NCBI GenBank assembly: GCA_030704615.1
Contig: CM060731.1
Location: 66,010,756 to 66,074,755 of the forward strand
Length of the DNA: 64,000 nt
Direction of reading: 5' to 3'
DNA from: Takakia lepidozioides
Lineage: Eukaryota; Streptophyta; Takakiopsida; Takakiales; Takakiaceae
Of the stretch, positions 11,571 to 23,110 are shown piece by piece. The position numbers and the translations under genes are program-made. The number at the start of each line of letters is the position of its first letter. Position 1 is the first letter of the stretch. Below the pieces are notes generated by a model, which was given only the letters and a program-made list of their open reading frames with translations, made no database searches and had not been told where the DNA came from.

Positions 11571-12321
11571 CAAGATAGTCAGGTTGAAGAAGACGAGGGT
11601 GACGAACAGAAGGATCAACATATCTCCCGAACCAAGACCAGTGTGGATGGTTCCGACCGATGGAAGGTCGCGCTATCTTGATACAGTTTTCACTTACACA
11701 GTCCACCACACTCGAAGTTGTAATCATGTTGTGCATGAACGGCCAAATTGTCTTGATCATACTTAAATTGTTGTGAATTTGATCCTTGGAGGCACTCTCT
11801 CTTGTAGATAACACTTTGAAAAGAAGAGGGAAAAATCCTGTATTCTCTGGGTTCCTCAGTGCTTTGGAAGGCTCATCATCAACTAAGAGAATCTGACCTT
11901 GTTTCGCAAAAGGCTTGTTTGCAAGATCTTTGACTAGGTACTTCATCCCATACATGATGTAGCTGGACGTAATTGAACAGTGCTCAGCTGATCAAATGAA
12001 ACAAAATTGTTCCATGATCTCCATTGGAATAAAAGCCTCCAACATTTTGAAAAGAACATCCTTTTGGGCGCATGACCAGATAGCGACGTAAAAATTCGCT
12101 ATCAACAACTTCAGAAAATCGATTACACATGGACGAGGAATTACAAATGGTGTTTCTGGCACTTGGAGTTTTATGCATCGTCCGGGATATTTAGCTCTCA
12201 ATAGCTCCAACCCACTTGGAGGAGGTCTGAAGCACAAAAGACCGTTGACGCTTAGTATGATAAGCATTCGTTTTTTTTGGCCCGAGAGCATTTGGGTAGT
12301 TGTGCTCTTGGTGGCGGTCAT
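11571..12321 (-). pseudogene. FCP1/NLI-interacting-factor-like phosphatase domain (HAD fold)
   Basis: One exon between an acceptor before 12321 (CATATGTAG) and a donor after 11571 (GTATAC). It shows KKRMLIILSVNGLL, RPCVIDFLKLLIANFYVAIW and, further on, QILLVDDEPSKALRNPENTG, the usual order of FCP1-homology (HAD) phosphatase motifs. Family enzymes dephosphorylate protein Ser/Thr, including the RNA polymerase II tail. Two faults are visible. The first motif has Ser where the nucleophilic Asp is expected (ILS for ILD). An in-frame TGA at 11992-11994 follows EQFCFI, where relatives have Trp. Catalytic function is doubtful even if the stop were bypassed. Confidence 0.7.
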
Positions 12322-12529
12322 CTACATATGAAAACAAAATATCATTAGTACTGGTAGAAGAACAAAAAATAAAAATAAAAATAAGAAAGCTTCTTTCGGA
12401 CGACGGACCCTGTGTCGAAGTGTGCATCTGGACATGACACGTGCAATGACAAAGAGAATAAAACTTACATTCTTCAATAAAATATATAAAGATAATTAGA
12501 AATGAGAATAATGTGGATTGAGTTAATAC

Positions 12530-12934
12530 CATTTCAGCCTGAGGGCATAAAGACAACTTAGTCTTTTTGGATTTTGGGAGTAAGGAGGTCGACGAATCAG
12601 CTTCCCGACCTCCATCACTTGTGGAGCGCTTCAATTCCGTCCTCCTTGACATGTTAGGTCTCTCATCTCGAGAAGTACACATTTCAGCACTTGAATTCAA
12701 TGACTTTGATCTTGTTGATCTGCAAACCGAACTATCTGAAAATCTTCGAGAAACTCCACTAGAGAATTCTGTTGTAGACCGAGTCACTATGCATGGTGCT
12801 TTCTCAGAAATTTGAGAAGATGTTGTAATAAAAGAGCTGTCCCAATGTGGATATGATCTAATCCCTCTTGAGATCACGAAACAGTCAGACAGATGCTTGG
12901 ACATACTCGGCTCAGCAGAAACTTGTACAACGTC
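12530..12934 (-). pseudogene. Upstream exon of the FCP1-like gene (Ser/Arg-rich linker)
   Basis: Flanked by an acceptor (GGACACAG) and a donor (GTATTAAC), open throughout and rich in Ser, Arg and Lys, ending KKTKLSLCPQAEM. It looks like the disordered region that often precedes an FCP1-homology domain. No domain recognised. Confidence 0.45.
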
Positions 12935-13026
12935 CTGTGTCCAAAATTCATTTTCAGAACATTACTTTAACCAAAAACACAAAGAACATTTATATAAAAT
13001 CACCTTGTATATGTTACAATAGTTAC

Positions 13027-13224
13027 CTTCGCTTCCCGTACTCTCGGCACGGATGAATCCATAAACTGGCTTTGCCTCACAATGAAGTGTGGATACATCC
13101 ATTCCAAAAGGCTACATTTTGGACCCTTTGTGATTTGTAAATCAAGTAATGCATCTCCACCAGAGGAACAAGATTTGGGTGGAATACTCTCAATTACGAG
13201 TCCTCTTCGTGCGCGTTGATCCAT
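13027..13224 (-). pseudogene. Upstream exon of the FCP1-like gene
   Basis: Open from ATG at 13224 (MDQRARRGLVIESIPPKSC) to the donor GAAG|GTAACT at 13027. Whether the ATG is the true start is unclear, because an acceptor-like TTCTAG lies just upstream. Function not recognisable. Confidence 0.4.
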
Positions 13225-13348
13225 TTTTTCCTTCTCTGGTATCTAGAATTTAAAAAATAAAAAAAAATAAAAAATAAAAAAAAATCTTCAGCGTCACATG
13301 CAACCAATCCAATATGATGAGCTCAATGGGCATGAATTAAAAACAATT

Positions 13349-13588
13349 TCAAATATAGCACCTCCCTTGCGAGATCCGTTGTCGATTGTAAGAAGTAGAG
13401 ATAACATCGTTGTCTAAAATTGGGGCAACCATTGACGATCGCGGAAGACCAGTAACAAAGGGCACCGTTTGTACAACCTCCACAGATGATTCCAACAGCG
13501 GAGCAATCATTGTCGATTGTGGAAGAACAGTGTCAACTGACACTATCTCATTAACCTCTAAAGATTGATCCGAGAGCGGAACAACCTG
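13349..13588 (-). pseudogene. Possible 5' exon of the FCP1-like gene
   Basis: Follows an acceptor (GCATTTCACAG) and reads a Val/Ser/Pro-rich stretch with an internal repeat: TVLPQSTMIAPLLESSVEV is echoed by TGLPRSSMVAPILDNDV. Two copies of about 28 residues suggest local duplication. No known domain. Further exons may lie at 13700-14064. Confidence 0.35.
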
Positions 13589-14069
13589 TGAAATGCATGA
13601 GATGTACAAGCTAGAGACAAGACATGTAGATACTTTGGACCCGGGTCCGAAATGAAGTAAACATAAGATGATGATCGTGGACTAGTGGGAGATGTGGCAC
13701 ATACTCTCTGAAAGAGATTGAGCAGATGACTCGACCTATATCGTCTAGTCAAAGAATGATTAGATTCATTTACCTTGACTTCAGCATGACTCGGAGAGTG
13801 TCACTTTAAGTCCAAATCAAGAATAGAATAAAAAATACTCGGCAATCCATCACTACGAAAGCTCTCCACGTCCATATCGATAACATGACCAGAAGTCTTC
13901 CTCTCAGCGGAGCAAGGGAGGCTCGACAAGTCTTCAAAATCCTTCATCGTCAACATATAGTGAAGCATCATTGTATACATGTCAATTTGAACCGCAATTG
14001 TCTGTTTGATAGACCAATGGGAATATAAAATTTGGGGATTGAACAGTGAGATTGAGTAGACCAACTTAT

Positions 14070-14415
14070 GAACTCAAGATGTTTATAGCACAAGATAATA
14101 TCCTATCTTTTTTAAATAAATAACAGACCTCCCACTATCTCATGTAAAAGATACCTAAGTTCACTTAAACAAGAGTACATTGCTATCCAATGGAAGCTTT
14201 TGAGTGAACTTGGGTATCTTTTATATTACAAAGTGAGGTGGTTGTTCTCTTAGGGAGGACGTGGTCAATGTCTATGTAAACCTCTTGCCATGCCAAGTCC
14301 TACTACATTTCACTTTCATGACAATGATAGTGATATTATCTAACAATGATCCAGACATGCATAGACCTTATCAGAAAACAATACGTGGAAACCTCACGTA
14401 CAAGACCTACATGAG
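14070..14415. repeat. Direct repeat, copy 1, with internal inverted repeat
   Basis: About 345 bp, closely matching 14652-15002. Inside, AAGATACCTAAGTTCACT and AGTGAACTTGGGTATCTT form a stem with a loop of about 35 bp, flanked by CCTCCCACT and a looser AAGTGAGG. The structure is that of a foldback or MITE-like element. Confidence 0.75.
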
Positions 14416-14651
14416 AATTCAATATAGACCAGTTGGACTTGAATACCTCTATGCCCACTTCAGAAGCCACCTCATCATGTGGAAATATATGACCATGACA
14501 ACTTTGGTCTTCCATGTCCTGTGTGAAAGTTGGGACCAGGTTCTCTTTAACTTCTCCATGCCAGCCTGCAGACAGTCATGTATGCACACCTAAAAACTGA
14601 AACAAGAAAAAGGAACACACTTCGTACATTGTTCTAAGTGTATCAACGATG

Positions 14652-15002
14652 AACTCAAGATGTTTATAGCAATATATAACTAGATAATGGCCATATCTTC
14701 TCTAAATAAAGAATGGACCTCCCACTATCGAGCATGTAAAAGATACATAAGTTCACTCAAACAATAATATCTTGCTATCCAAATGAAGCTTTTGAGTGAA
14801 CTTGGGTATCCTTTACATTACAAAGTGAGGTGGTTGTTCTCTTAGGGAGGATGTGGTCACTGTCCTATGTAAACCTCTTGTCATGCCAAGTCCTACTACA
14901 CTTCACTCTCATGATAATGATAGTGATATTATCCAACAATGGTTCAGACTTGCATAGAACTTATTAGAAAATAATACGTGGGAACCTCACGTACAAGACT
15001 TT
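14652..15002. repeat. Direct repeat, copy 2, with internal inverted repeat
   Basis: Second copy of the 14070-14415 unit, with the same internal stem and the same right end (GGGAACCTCACGTACAAGAC). It abuts the 5' side of the two-exon gene below, whose apparent 5' end lies in repeat DNA. Confidence 0.75.
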
Positions 15003-16081
15003 ACTCCGAGGGAAGCTTGGGTCAGGATTATCTCTCTAGCAAGGGACATAAGAACAAGCTTCGAAAGGACATTCCCGGAGCATTTATTACGGAGGGTAAG
15101 GCTTTGAAGAAGAGCATTGAGGAGAATGATGGGAGAACAAATGCAATGAGGACAAATTTTAAGAAGGTTTATTTCATGCGGGGTGTCCAGGAGAAAGCAA
15201 GTGACCTCAAGGCGAAACTCTCATATCTCCACAAAGATGAGTTTTCAAGAGCCTTTGTCTTCGTGAACACTCTTGCGGAGGACGATTCCGTGGTCTGGTC
15301 TACCGTGGATTACTCAACAATCCTAAACGCATTTAAATCCAAGCCAATCAATTGCACTGCCTTTGTATTCATGTCAAACCCAACATCTTCCGCCCATCTC
15401 AGATACTACATTAGGAGTGGAGAGGGAGCCAAGAGATTTCTTTGTGTTCAAGGGTTATATTTCCCTGGTGCGGAGGAGCCGGGCTATAAGTTCTGTTCCT
15501 TTGGATTGTCCAACCCTTTCCTCTGTTTAGACTATGTGTTTCCTGTCACACCCACCGAGTTTGAGCGACCAGAGGAGCATATTGCGCGGTGCCTAAAAAC
15601 CACACCCATTCAGACCATATTGAGGGGTACAGCTGAGGCCATGACAGATTTTGAGCTGAGTTTGAAGACGTATCCTGAAGAGCTGAGAAGCTCCGCTTCT
15701 GCTTACATTACCTCTTTGTTCTGTATGACTGGAATGGCAGCTGTCAATATTTTTGGGGGTCCTGCACTTTCTTGCCATCTCCACGTAAGATTCATGGCCA
15801 TAATTTGCATATATTGTTGCAATATCCCTAAGAGCACACTATTTGCTTCCCCATCCATTGTACGCCATTCCTCACTTCAGCTTAATTTTTTAGTATTCAC
15901 CAGTTCGGACCCTGGTCCGAAGTTAGTAGAGAGTCATCTTGTTCGATTTCTGATATTTGCTTGTTTTATGCTCACACATTAATAAGTTGTGTTTATCCCT
16001 CAGGCCCTTCAAGTTCGCGTCGCTGACTTCAACCTCAACGACCGGAAAGACCTCCAAGTTCCGACACTTATTGATACATGA
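14978..16081 (+). CDS. Uncharacterised two-exon gene, 5' end unclear
   Basis: Exon 1 is open from 14978 (GTG, inside the repeat) to the donor CCAC|GTAAGA at 15784. A better start may be the acceptor TCTCTCTAG at 15040. The intron runs 15785-16003 and ends TATCCCTCAG. Exon 2 stays in frame and stops at TGA 16079-16081, ending DLQVPTLIDT. This gives about 295 residues. YPEELRSSASAYITSLF followed by MAAVNIFGGPAL and, after the intron, ALQVRVADFNLNDRK resembles the last part of an amino-methyltransferase fold (motif I then motif II), as in the neighbouring pseudogene at 16.9-19.0 kb. The likeness is weak and the function is not established. Confidence 0.45.
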
Positions 16082-16135
16082 CAAAGAGATGGGTCCACTC
16101 GAAGGGGAACCGAGCTCCGCTGGGAGTCAGCATGG

Positions 16136-16250
16136 CGTGCGCAACCCAGGGATGCCTCGGCGTGAGCCTGGTCGCGTGAGCGCAACTGCGCTCACGCCAC
16201 GTCACCTTGCGCCAATGCCACATCACGGGGCTCACTCCACGTCATCACAC
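16136..16250. repeat. Family C palindrome region
   Basis: 16174-16197 pairs GCGTGAGCGC with GCGCTCACGC around AACT. The preceding GGCGTGAGCCTGGTC and following CACGCCACGTCA resemble the palindromes at 4856-4907. Confidence 0.7.
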
Positions 16251-16349
16251 TTGAAGACCGCGTCACCACGCGCCCAGAAAGAAGTGGAGTGTATTCCCGC
16301 GGATTGGCACCCTTTACTGCGGAAACAAGCTGGACGACATAATAAAAGA

Positions 16350-16720
16350 CATTGAATAAAGGATGGATGAATGTACAATTGGATGATAAACAGATGGATG
16401 AGTGTGAAAAATGAATGTAGATGGATGAATGAGGGATGTATAAGAGTCAAATGGATGAATGTATAATGGATGTTGAGCAATGACAAAAATTCATGACAGG
16501 AAGATGCATGACCAAAACTTTTGACGAATGCACAACGTATATGAAATGAGTGTGGAAGGTTTGTGGGGTGGATTAAAGAGTACAGAGGATGAATGTACAA
16601 TGGATGTTGAACAAAGGAAAAAATTCATGAATGGAGCACGCATGAATACACTGTAGATGAATGCACAATGGATATGAGAAGAGTCAGGGAGATTTATGAG
16701 ATGGATTCATACATATTGCA
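16350..16720. repeat. Degenerate ATGGATGAATGTA minisatellite
   Basis: The words GGATGAATGTACAATGGATG and close variants recur across the stretch, as does AAAAATTCATGA. It is an old tandem repeat. Confidence 0.65.
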
Positions 16721-16898
16721 ATTTAAATGAAAGTTGATTCTGTGATTATTATTTGTTCTAAAGGAACAACTACGGTGGAGGAAGGGGATTCAACGTTTTC
16801 CAGATAGTATGAAAATGAATATTAAAAGAATATAGTTCAGTCTGACTCAGAGTCAGTACAATGTATCCCCGCTTCCTCTGCATCTAAGTCTAAGTATT

Positions 16899-19043
16899 TT
16901 AGAACACCGGATCCACGCTGGATACACCTACGGCCGGGCAGTAAAAATTCAGGGGATAGGGACTCGGCCGCGTGAAGTGCCATTGCTTCGGCATAACCAG
17001 GAAGCAGAAAATTGGAAAGGGGGCTGTCGAAAACAGACTCGCCACAAATGACTGTATGTCCTGAAGATCCACCGCTGCTTTTCCTGAAAGACAGCCTGAA
17101 AAAATTATTACTGTAACTTTCATGTTATTGAGAAATTGAGTATGACTCCCAAAGTGGGTTTAGCACTTACTCACATGAAAAGTCGTTTTCGACCTGCTTA
17201 TCTTCGGGATCGTCATCATTTCGAATTTGAATCCGATCAGTCTGTGTGCCTGAAGTGGAGCCAGACAAAAGGGGGAGGAGCACTGTGTTGTAGAGGTCAG
17301 AATCACCCTCATGCCAAAAAGGCTTCTTCTGCCTGCCTTGCATGCATGGTAAATTGCTCCTGCACCAGACAGGAGGACATGAACAGTTTGGTAGGGGGGA
17401 TTTAAGCAAATGGAACTGGCGAAAGAAAATCAATTCGGAAGGGAGAGAACGAACCTGTGGACACAGAAAGATCGACCACCCGTGCAGAGTGGTGGCTGCA
17501 TGACTCCAACAGTATTTGCATGAACGCTGGGGAATTTTCCTTTGCACCTCTCTAGGGAGTGCCATCTGGTCTCTTCAGGGTCTGACTGGATTGCATGAAG
17601 TTGTACAAAATGTCATCGACATGCGGCTCATAGGGGGGTTGACGAAACAACCCTGGTCAGAAATCTCAAAGCTGCGGATGGAGGATGGTGTCTTGGAGGT
17701 GCGAATCCTCCGCAGGCAGATCGCCTCGAACATCCTCGTCTGCCAAAGATAGCAGGTGAGTGTGGTAAACACAATCTATAGTGGAAGTGTGTACATAGGA
17801 TATTCAGAACTCAGGCACAAAACAATCATTTTTATCACGAATCGGTGATGATAGGTGTCGATCACGACAGATTCTACTAGAGTGGAGCTGCAGAGAACAT
17901 TGAAACTCATCATGAAAGCACAAGCAGAAGGGAGAATACCAGCTGACCAGGGAAACCCCCTTTCACAAGGTAGAGGCTGTTCACACAATTCCATGTGCGC
18001 AAAACTTCAAACCCTGAAGACTTGAGGTATGATGCCATGCCCGACGACTATCATTGTCACATGACTGAAAAAGCAGAAGTGTCCCTGCATCAGAGAGGAA
18101 ATTATTACAGAACCCGAACACCCAACTCCAGTAGTTGTCCTCGAATTTGTTCCAGCTTGGCGTCTTGCCCTTTGGAAGAACTTCTGGCACAGCCTGGCCA
18201 TCCGGGATGTCGAGAATGACAATGTCAGCCGCATATGTTTTATGCACACCGCACACGAAGGTGGGACCTGTGCTCACCTGCAACAGACATGTTTTTTATA
18301 AGAACGATGGCAAGAATGTTTTCAAAGAACCAGACTGAAATACTGCCAATGAAACTTTCAGAGAAAAAAGAAAGAAACTGGAATTCTCACCAGATTGAGG
18401 AATGAGATTATGTTGTCCCAGGTAGGCGAAGGCACCCCAGTGTATCCTCTCTTTCGACTCTGCATCATCGCCAGCCAACCCTCATTGACAATTTTAATCT
18501 CTCCTGCCGAATCAGAACGGAAAAGGTGTGGCTTGGCATCGAACACGCACTGAACTGTGCGGGTATATCTTCCAGCAGTGAAGTCCTGCCCACTCTCCAT
18601 CTCCTTTTCTTTCTCCTTCCCCTTGTCATTTTCCTTCTCTTTGGACTTGTCTTTGTCCTTTGGCTTTGCTGGTGAGATGGCTATGACATCAAGAGCCTTG
18701 TCTTTTGGTTTGCGGCCCGCCTTCTTTCCCTTCTACGGCGTTCCCTGAGCATCAGGCTCCTTGGCAGCCAATGTTGCTATGTCTCTTTGGTACTCTTCGT
18801 CAGTCAGAGGCGCCAGCATCTCAGCATTATTGTTCAAATATTTCATATGCTGTTCTTGAAAGGTTGTGTGCTCTGGTGGGCAGTCAAGGTACCAGCCACA
18901 GTCTCTGAAGTGAGAACGACTCCAGTCCTTCAATATCCCTGCAGTATACATGGTTGGATCGTTTGCAGGGTCCGACCACATGTCAAGATAATCTGGAATA
19001 CCGCTCAGGTGATTTCCTTCCATAAGCACATATTTTCGTGTAC
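16899..19043 (-). pseudogene. Amino-methyltransferase-like gene (permuted motif order), decayed, at least four exons
   Basis: Exons by splice sites are 19043-18391, 18277-17940, 17739-17455 and 17359-17175, with a possible last piece at 17110-16899. Exon 1 is Lys/Glu-rich in the middle. Exon 2 holds AADIVILDIPDG, which fits the catalytic D/N-P-P-Y region (motif IV) of N6-adenine or N4-cytosine methyltransferases, with Asp for Tyr. Exon 3 ends RGAKENSPAFMQILLESC then VVDLSVSTG, and exon 4 continues GAIYHACKAGRRSLFGHEGD. That matches the AdoMet loop (motif I) and the acidic strand II. IV before I is the permuted order. TAG at 18733-18735, three stops in exon 3 and a frame change near 18070 make it a pseudogene. 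Substrate unknown. Confidence 0.6.
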
Positions 19044-19185
19044 CTGTTAAACAAAAGATAAATCCCAACCCACCAAAGCGCGAAGTGAGTAAGATACAAG
19101 TAGCACAGAATGAAAAAAACATAGAATGAAATGGCTCTGAGAACTGCTCCAAGGACCTTTTAGGACCACACGACTGCTCCGGATG

Positions 19186-19937
19186 TGAATGTCGTCAACG
19201 CCATTCAAAACATTCCATTCAATGATACTGTAAAAACACCCTAATCCACGTGAATGCAAAGTCTCGCTTTGGATTGACACAGACATAGAAGTGAATGTCG
19301 TCAACGACAGTCACTTTGGATTTGTGAATACACTGCTAATCAAGCCTAATGATTTCTCAAAAAAAGCATTATCATTTGATGGAAAACAGAAAGTCGACTA
19401 AGGAACCCTCCCCAAAAACTGGTTTCCAATTGACATTCATAACGAACATAACACTGAGGACCTCATAATAACAGTGGATGTGAATGGCGTCAATGCCATT
19501 CACAAAATTACCAACAAAGAACCATTTAATTAGCTCCCAATCCATATAATTCAAATTGTCGCTGGTGAATGACACAGACATAGAAGTGAATGTCGTCAAC
19601 GACATTCACTCCGGATCTCTGATAACACAGCTAATCAAGCCTCAAGATTTCTCACAAGAGGCAAAAGCAATGCAGAACAACTGATTGTCTGCATTGACAT
19701 TCAGCAAACTGAAGTGAGGAACCCTCACTGTAAAATCTATGGACATTACAAAAACTTACATAACTCTAAGGACCTCCCAACAACTCTAGATGTGAATGTC
19801 GTCAACGCCATTCAGGGACATTATCAATTCTAATCAGGGACACCATAATTACCCCCTAAGCTCCTAATCCAGGTGAATTCAAATTCTCGCTTAAGAGTGA
19901 CTCAGACAAATAAGTGAATGTCGTCAACGACATTCAA
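19186..19937. repeat. Three-unit tandem of about 300 bp carrying paired palindromes (family D)
   Basis: Palindromes lie at 19186-19207, 19290-19315, 19480-19503, 19585-19610, 19792-19814 and 19913-19937. The best has arms AGTGAATGTC and GACATTCACT around GTCAAC. They come in pairs about 105 bp apart, and the pairs repeat every 294-328 bp. The central TCGTCAACGA equals the centre of family A. The array lies at the 5' side of the amino-methyltransferase-like pseudogene. Confidence 0.85.
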
Positions 19938-20050
19938 TTTGGATCTATGATTACAATCCTTATGAAGCCAAATTATTTCCCAAAAAATGCAGTAGAGTTT
20001 CCAGTATGATATTGCACCTCTACACAACTCGCATCATGGCCCACTCTCCT

Positions 20051-20460
20051 CACTACAACAGATGAGCGTTTTATGACTGCACATATGACTATTTTTTCAG
20101 TCCTATATGCGTTCATGACTATATCACTCTGCAGTGAAAAAAGCCCTGTCATAGCGACTAGTCTTTAGGACTGCGTTTTGCAAGTCATAGCCGTGACTGC
20201 GTGCGTGGCACCTGGAGTCATGCTGTAGAGAGGATGTAGTCACAACTATATGATTTATATATGACTAACTATATGACTACATGTCTACAAAGTATAACTC
20301 CATTGGAGAGGCGTCAGAGAGACATATGTAGCACTCCGGATGTGACACGTGTCCACATGGACAACATATATGACCCACACGTGGGAAAGAATATCGTATC
20401 ATATAATGCCACGTTGCCATGATGTAGTCATGAGTATATAACTTCATGACTAAAGAGGTT
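20051..20460. mobile_element. CACTA-type element, one end visible
   Basis: Starts CACTACAACAGATGAGCG and continues with many TATGACT/AGTCAT words, like the complete element at 53072-53891. No matching GTTGTAGTG end is seen before the composition changes to A/T near 20460, so it looks truncated. Confidence 0.6.
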
Positions 20461-21184
20461 TTTTAATAATATTTTAATTTAATAAATTAAATCATACAAT
20501 TATAATATTTAGATTATTAATTGAATTAAATTCTCATTAGGTTTCTAGGAAAATAGAATGGAAGCCATTGTTGTCTTTTTTTATTATTTTTATTTTTGTT
20601 AACAAAGAGGGACAGTGGGGGATAGTGGCCTCTAGAACTTTATAGGTAATGGACATAAAATGTCCTTGGATACAAAGAGGAAAAATAACCTCTGGATAGA
20701 GTGCCATAGAGGCTGAAAGATGAAGACACAGCTTCGCGTACCAAGACAAGAAAGAGTAGTAATCAGGAAGGCAAGCAAAGAAGGGGGTCTGCATAGAGCT
20801 AAAGAGTCTAGCATGAAAAGAGACTGCAGCCAGAAACTACTGCCATAACTTGGAAACAGAAAGGCACCGAGCTAAGGAGAAGAACTGAAAATCAGCTAAC
20901 AATGTCATAAGAAAGTTGGGCCCTAGGCCTAGCCTTCCACTTCCTAAAAGATCTACAGATGGAGAGACATCCCTGCAGGGGTCGTGCTCTTCAGCTCAAG
21001 ACCAACCAATTGATCATCTATCCATGCAGGTTTCTTGTAGCTATCCTTCCATAGGGAATCATATGTAATCTGGAGATTGAAATCCGGCCCTCTTGGATGA
21101 ATCTGGACCCATGCACTCTATCCCTGCTCCTTCAGCTATCCATGCCTCTGCACAAATCATGTATATATGTATCATGTATCAAAG
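20461..21184. other. No recognisable gene
   Basis: AT-rich, then mixed sequence with short frames only. Confidence 0.4.

Positions 21185-21236
<52 letters not shown>
21185..21236. repeat. (GA)n microsatellite
   Basis: About 25 uninterrupted GA/AG units. Frames across it read Arg-Glu repeats and are not genes. Confidence 0.95.
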
Positions 21237-21239
<3 letters not shown>

Positions 21240-22748
21240 TTACCATGTCACATTCCCAATCTCTGGGGGGAGATTAAGAATACAGTTCGTAATCAAAAAA
21301 GCCCTTTAAAAATACTGGCTTGGTAATTCTTGGGTTCAAATTTGAGAAAACCATTCCAGCAGGCCTAAGAGTGAGAGCTTTGATGAAAATAATTCCCTAT
21401 TACAACTTTAAAGGACTTGTATGTTCCTAAAAGCACAAGCTGAACTGATTGTACTTCCATAAGTAGATGCAGGGCTATGGTATGTATCCCAGGGCCTTAT
21501 CCAGTCACTCTGCCAAGTTTTAGAGAGATCCTCAAAAATACCAGTCTGTAATCAGGTTATAATCTCCATGGGGGAGCCTGAAAGAATGTACGTGTTCTTA
21601 AAAAGGCTTACCCAATGCCTTACTTAATACATTCTAAACTGGTGAGGCATAAACAACACTGTCCGACTCTCCAAAAGGCTAGAAAACAGGTCTGGAAAAA
21701 TGCATCCAATGTCACACTTGCATCACCAAACCCTTGTCATCACAACCAGCCCGAACCTTCACAATAAGGTCTGATTTCTAGGAGGCCCAGCCCATTTACT
21801 TCCCTGACTTAATAGATTTGGTTACCAAGAACCAGAAATCAAAGTAAAGGTTTAAGGCATATCCCCCTTGAAGCAGCTTTGAAGCAAAAAATTGCAACAA
21901 CGGCAGCTTGCAGCATATCTTATCCCTCCTGCAGTAACCAGATCATCTGCAAGCCAAAGAGTTCATGCCAAGTGAAATCCCTCACCTGCGCCCGTCCCAA
22001 AAACAAACACAAAAAATGTTTTGTGCGTTAGTGAGGATGCGCGAGGTGAATTACAGGATTTCACAGTTGCTATCCATGTCAGGTATGAACCATAAAGCAT
22101 GCAAAGATCACAGAACCAGCAGAAGAAAGCATAGATGTGACACCACAAAGAACCTCAATCTTTTGTGGAGTAGGACGCTGCAGTGTTCATCATCTGAATT
22201 TGAACGAGCACAACAGAATGCAACGGGAGGAGAGTTGAGGACAGGTTGTATCTTGTAATACAGGCCGCTTCCCCACCTCCATAACCGCCACTGCTTCATC
22301 AATGAGGAAAAAACGTAGGCAAACATAACAGTATGTCATTTGCCATCGCGAGAGATGAAAGTGTCTGCAGTCATCGCGCGTTCAAAAAACAAGAACACAC
22401 CCGTTCGGATCTTGTTGCTTGGGCATTCAGCCGCCATCGAGCATTTGTCCGCCATCGGCCTCTTCCAGAGAAAAAAAACACGCACGATATCGTGCTGTGT
22501 CTAGGGCAGAGAGACACTTAAAGGAAAACCACCCGCGATTTCATCCACCATCCGATATGGATGGTATCAGACCAGGATGAAAAATGGGCATTCAATAGGT
22601 TTAAATCAAAGGAGCATACACCTAAAATGCATTGAAATGCATATCTGCCTATAAATCATCCAGTTATGGTTATAACAGAAATTTCATTCAGTATGGATGA
22701 AACCTTAAAAATTGGGATTAAAAATATATAGTATTTCCAAAATAAGTA
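21237..22748. other. No recognisable gene
   Basis: Mixed-composition DNA. Frames are short and none shows a family motif on either strand. Confidence 0.35.
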
Positions 22749-22789
22749 TTATGGAAAAAAATTGATAATCCCAAACAAGTAGTTGGAGA

Positions 22790-23110
22790 GAGGGAGAGAG
22801 AGAGAGTCACCGGGGAAGGTGGTCATCATGGTACTCCAAGACACCACATCTTGTTCAGCCATGTTGTTGAACACTCCATTTGCATCCTTGCTACACCTAC
22901 ATTTGGCATACATATTGTCCACCAGGGGAGTGTTTAGAATGACATCTGGTACATTTGCAGCTTTGACGATGCAACCATAGACCTTCTGCCCTTTTCCAGG
23001 GCTGCCAGGCTTGCACACGCATTGCAAACACATACACACGTTATGTGGTCGGGCTTCAGTATCCCTTCTCTCATAATTTGCTCATAGGTCTCCAAAGCCT
23101 CCATCCCTCA
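22790..23110 (-). pseudogene. PPR (PLS-type) gene fragment
   Basis: Reads EALETYEQIMREGILKPDHIT, a frame change, then ASLAALEKGQKVYGCIVKAA, VILNTPLVDNMYAKC and AEQDVVSWSTMM. These are consecutive L, S and P motifs of a land-plant pentatricopeptide repeat protein, which bind organellar RNA. I give the start of the read in words only beyond this. Frame changes near 23040 and in ACASL, and the lack of any targeting peptide or E/DYW domain, mark it as a fragment. Confidence 0.75.

Noticed and set aside
21093-21326. ORFs with long Arg-Glu runs
   Set aside because: Produced by the GA microsatellite in all frames.
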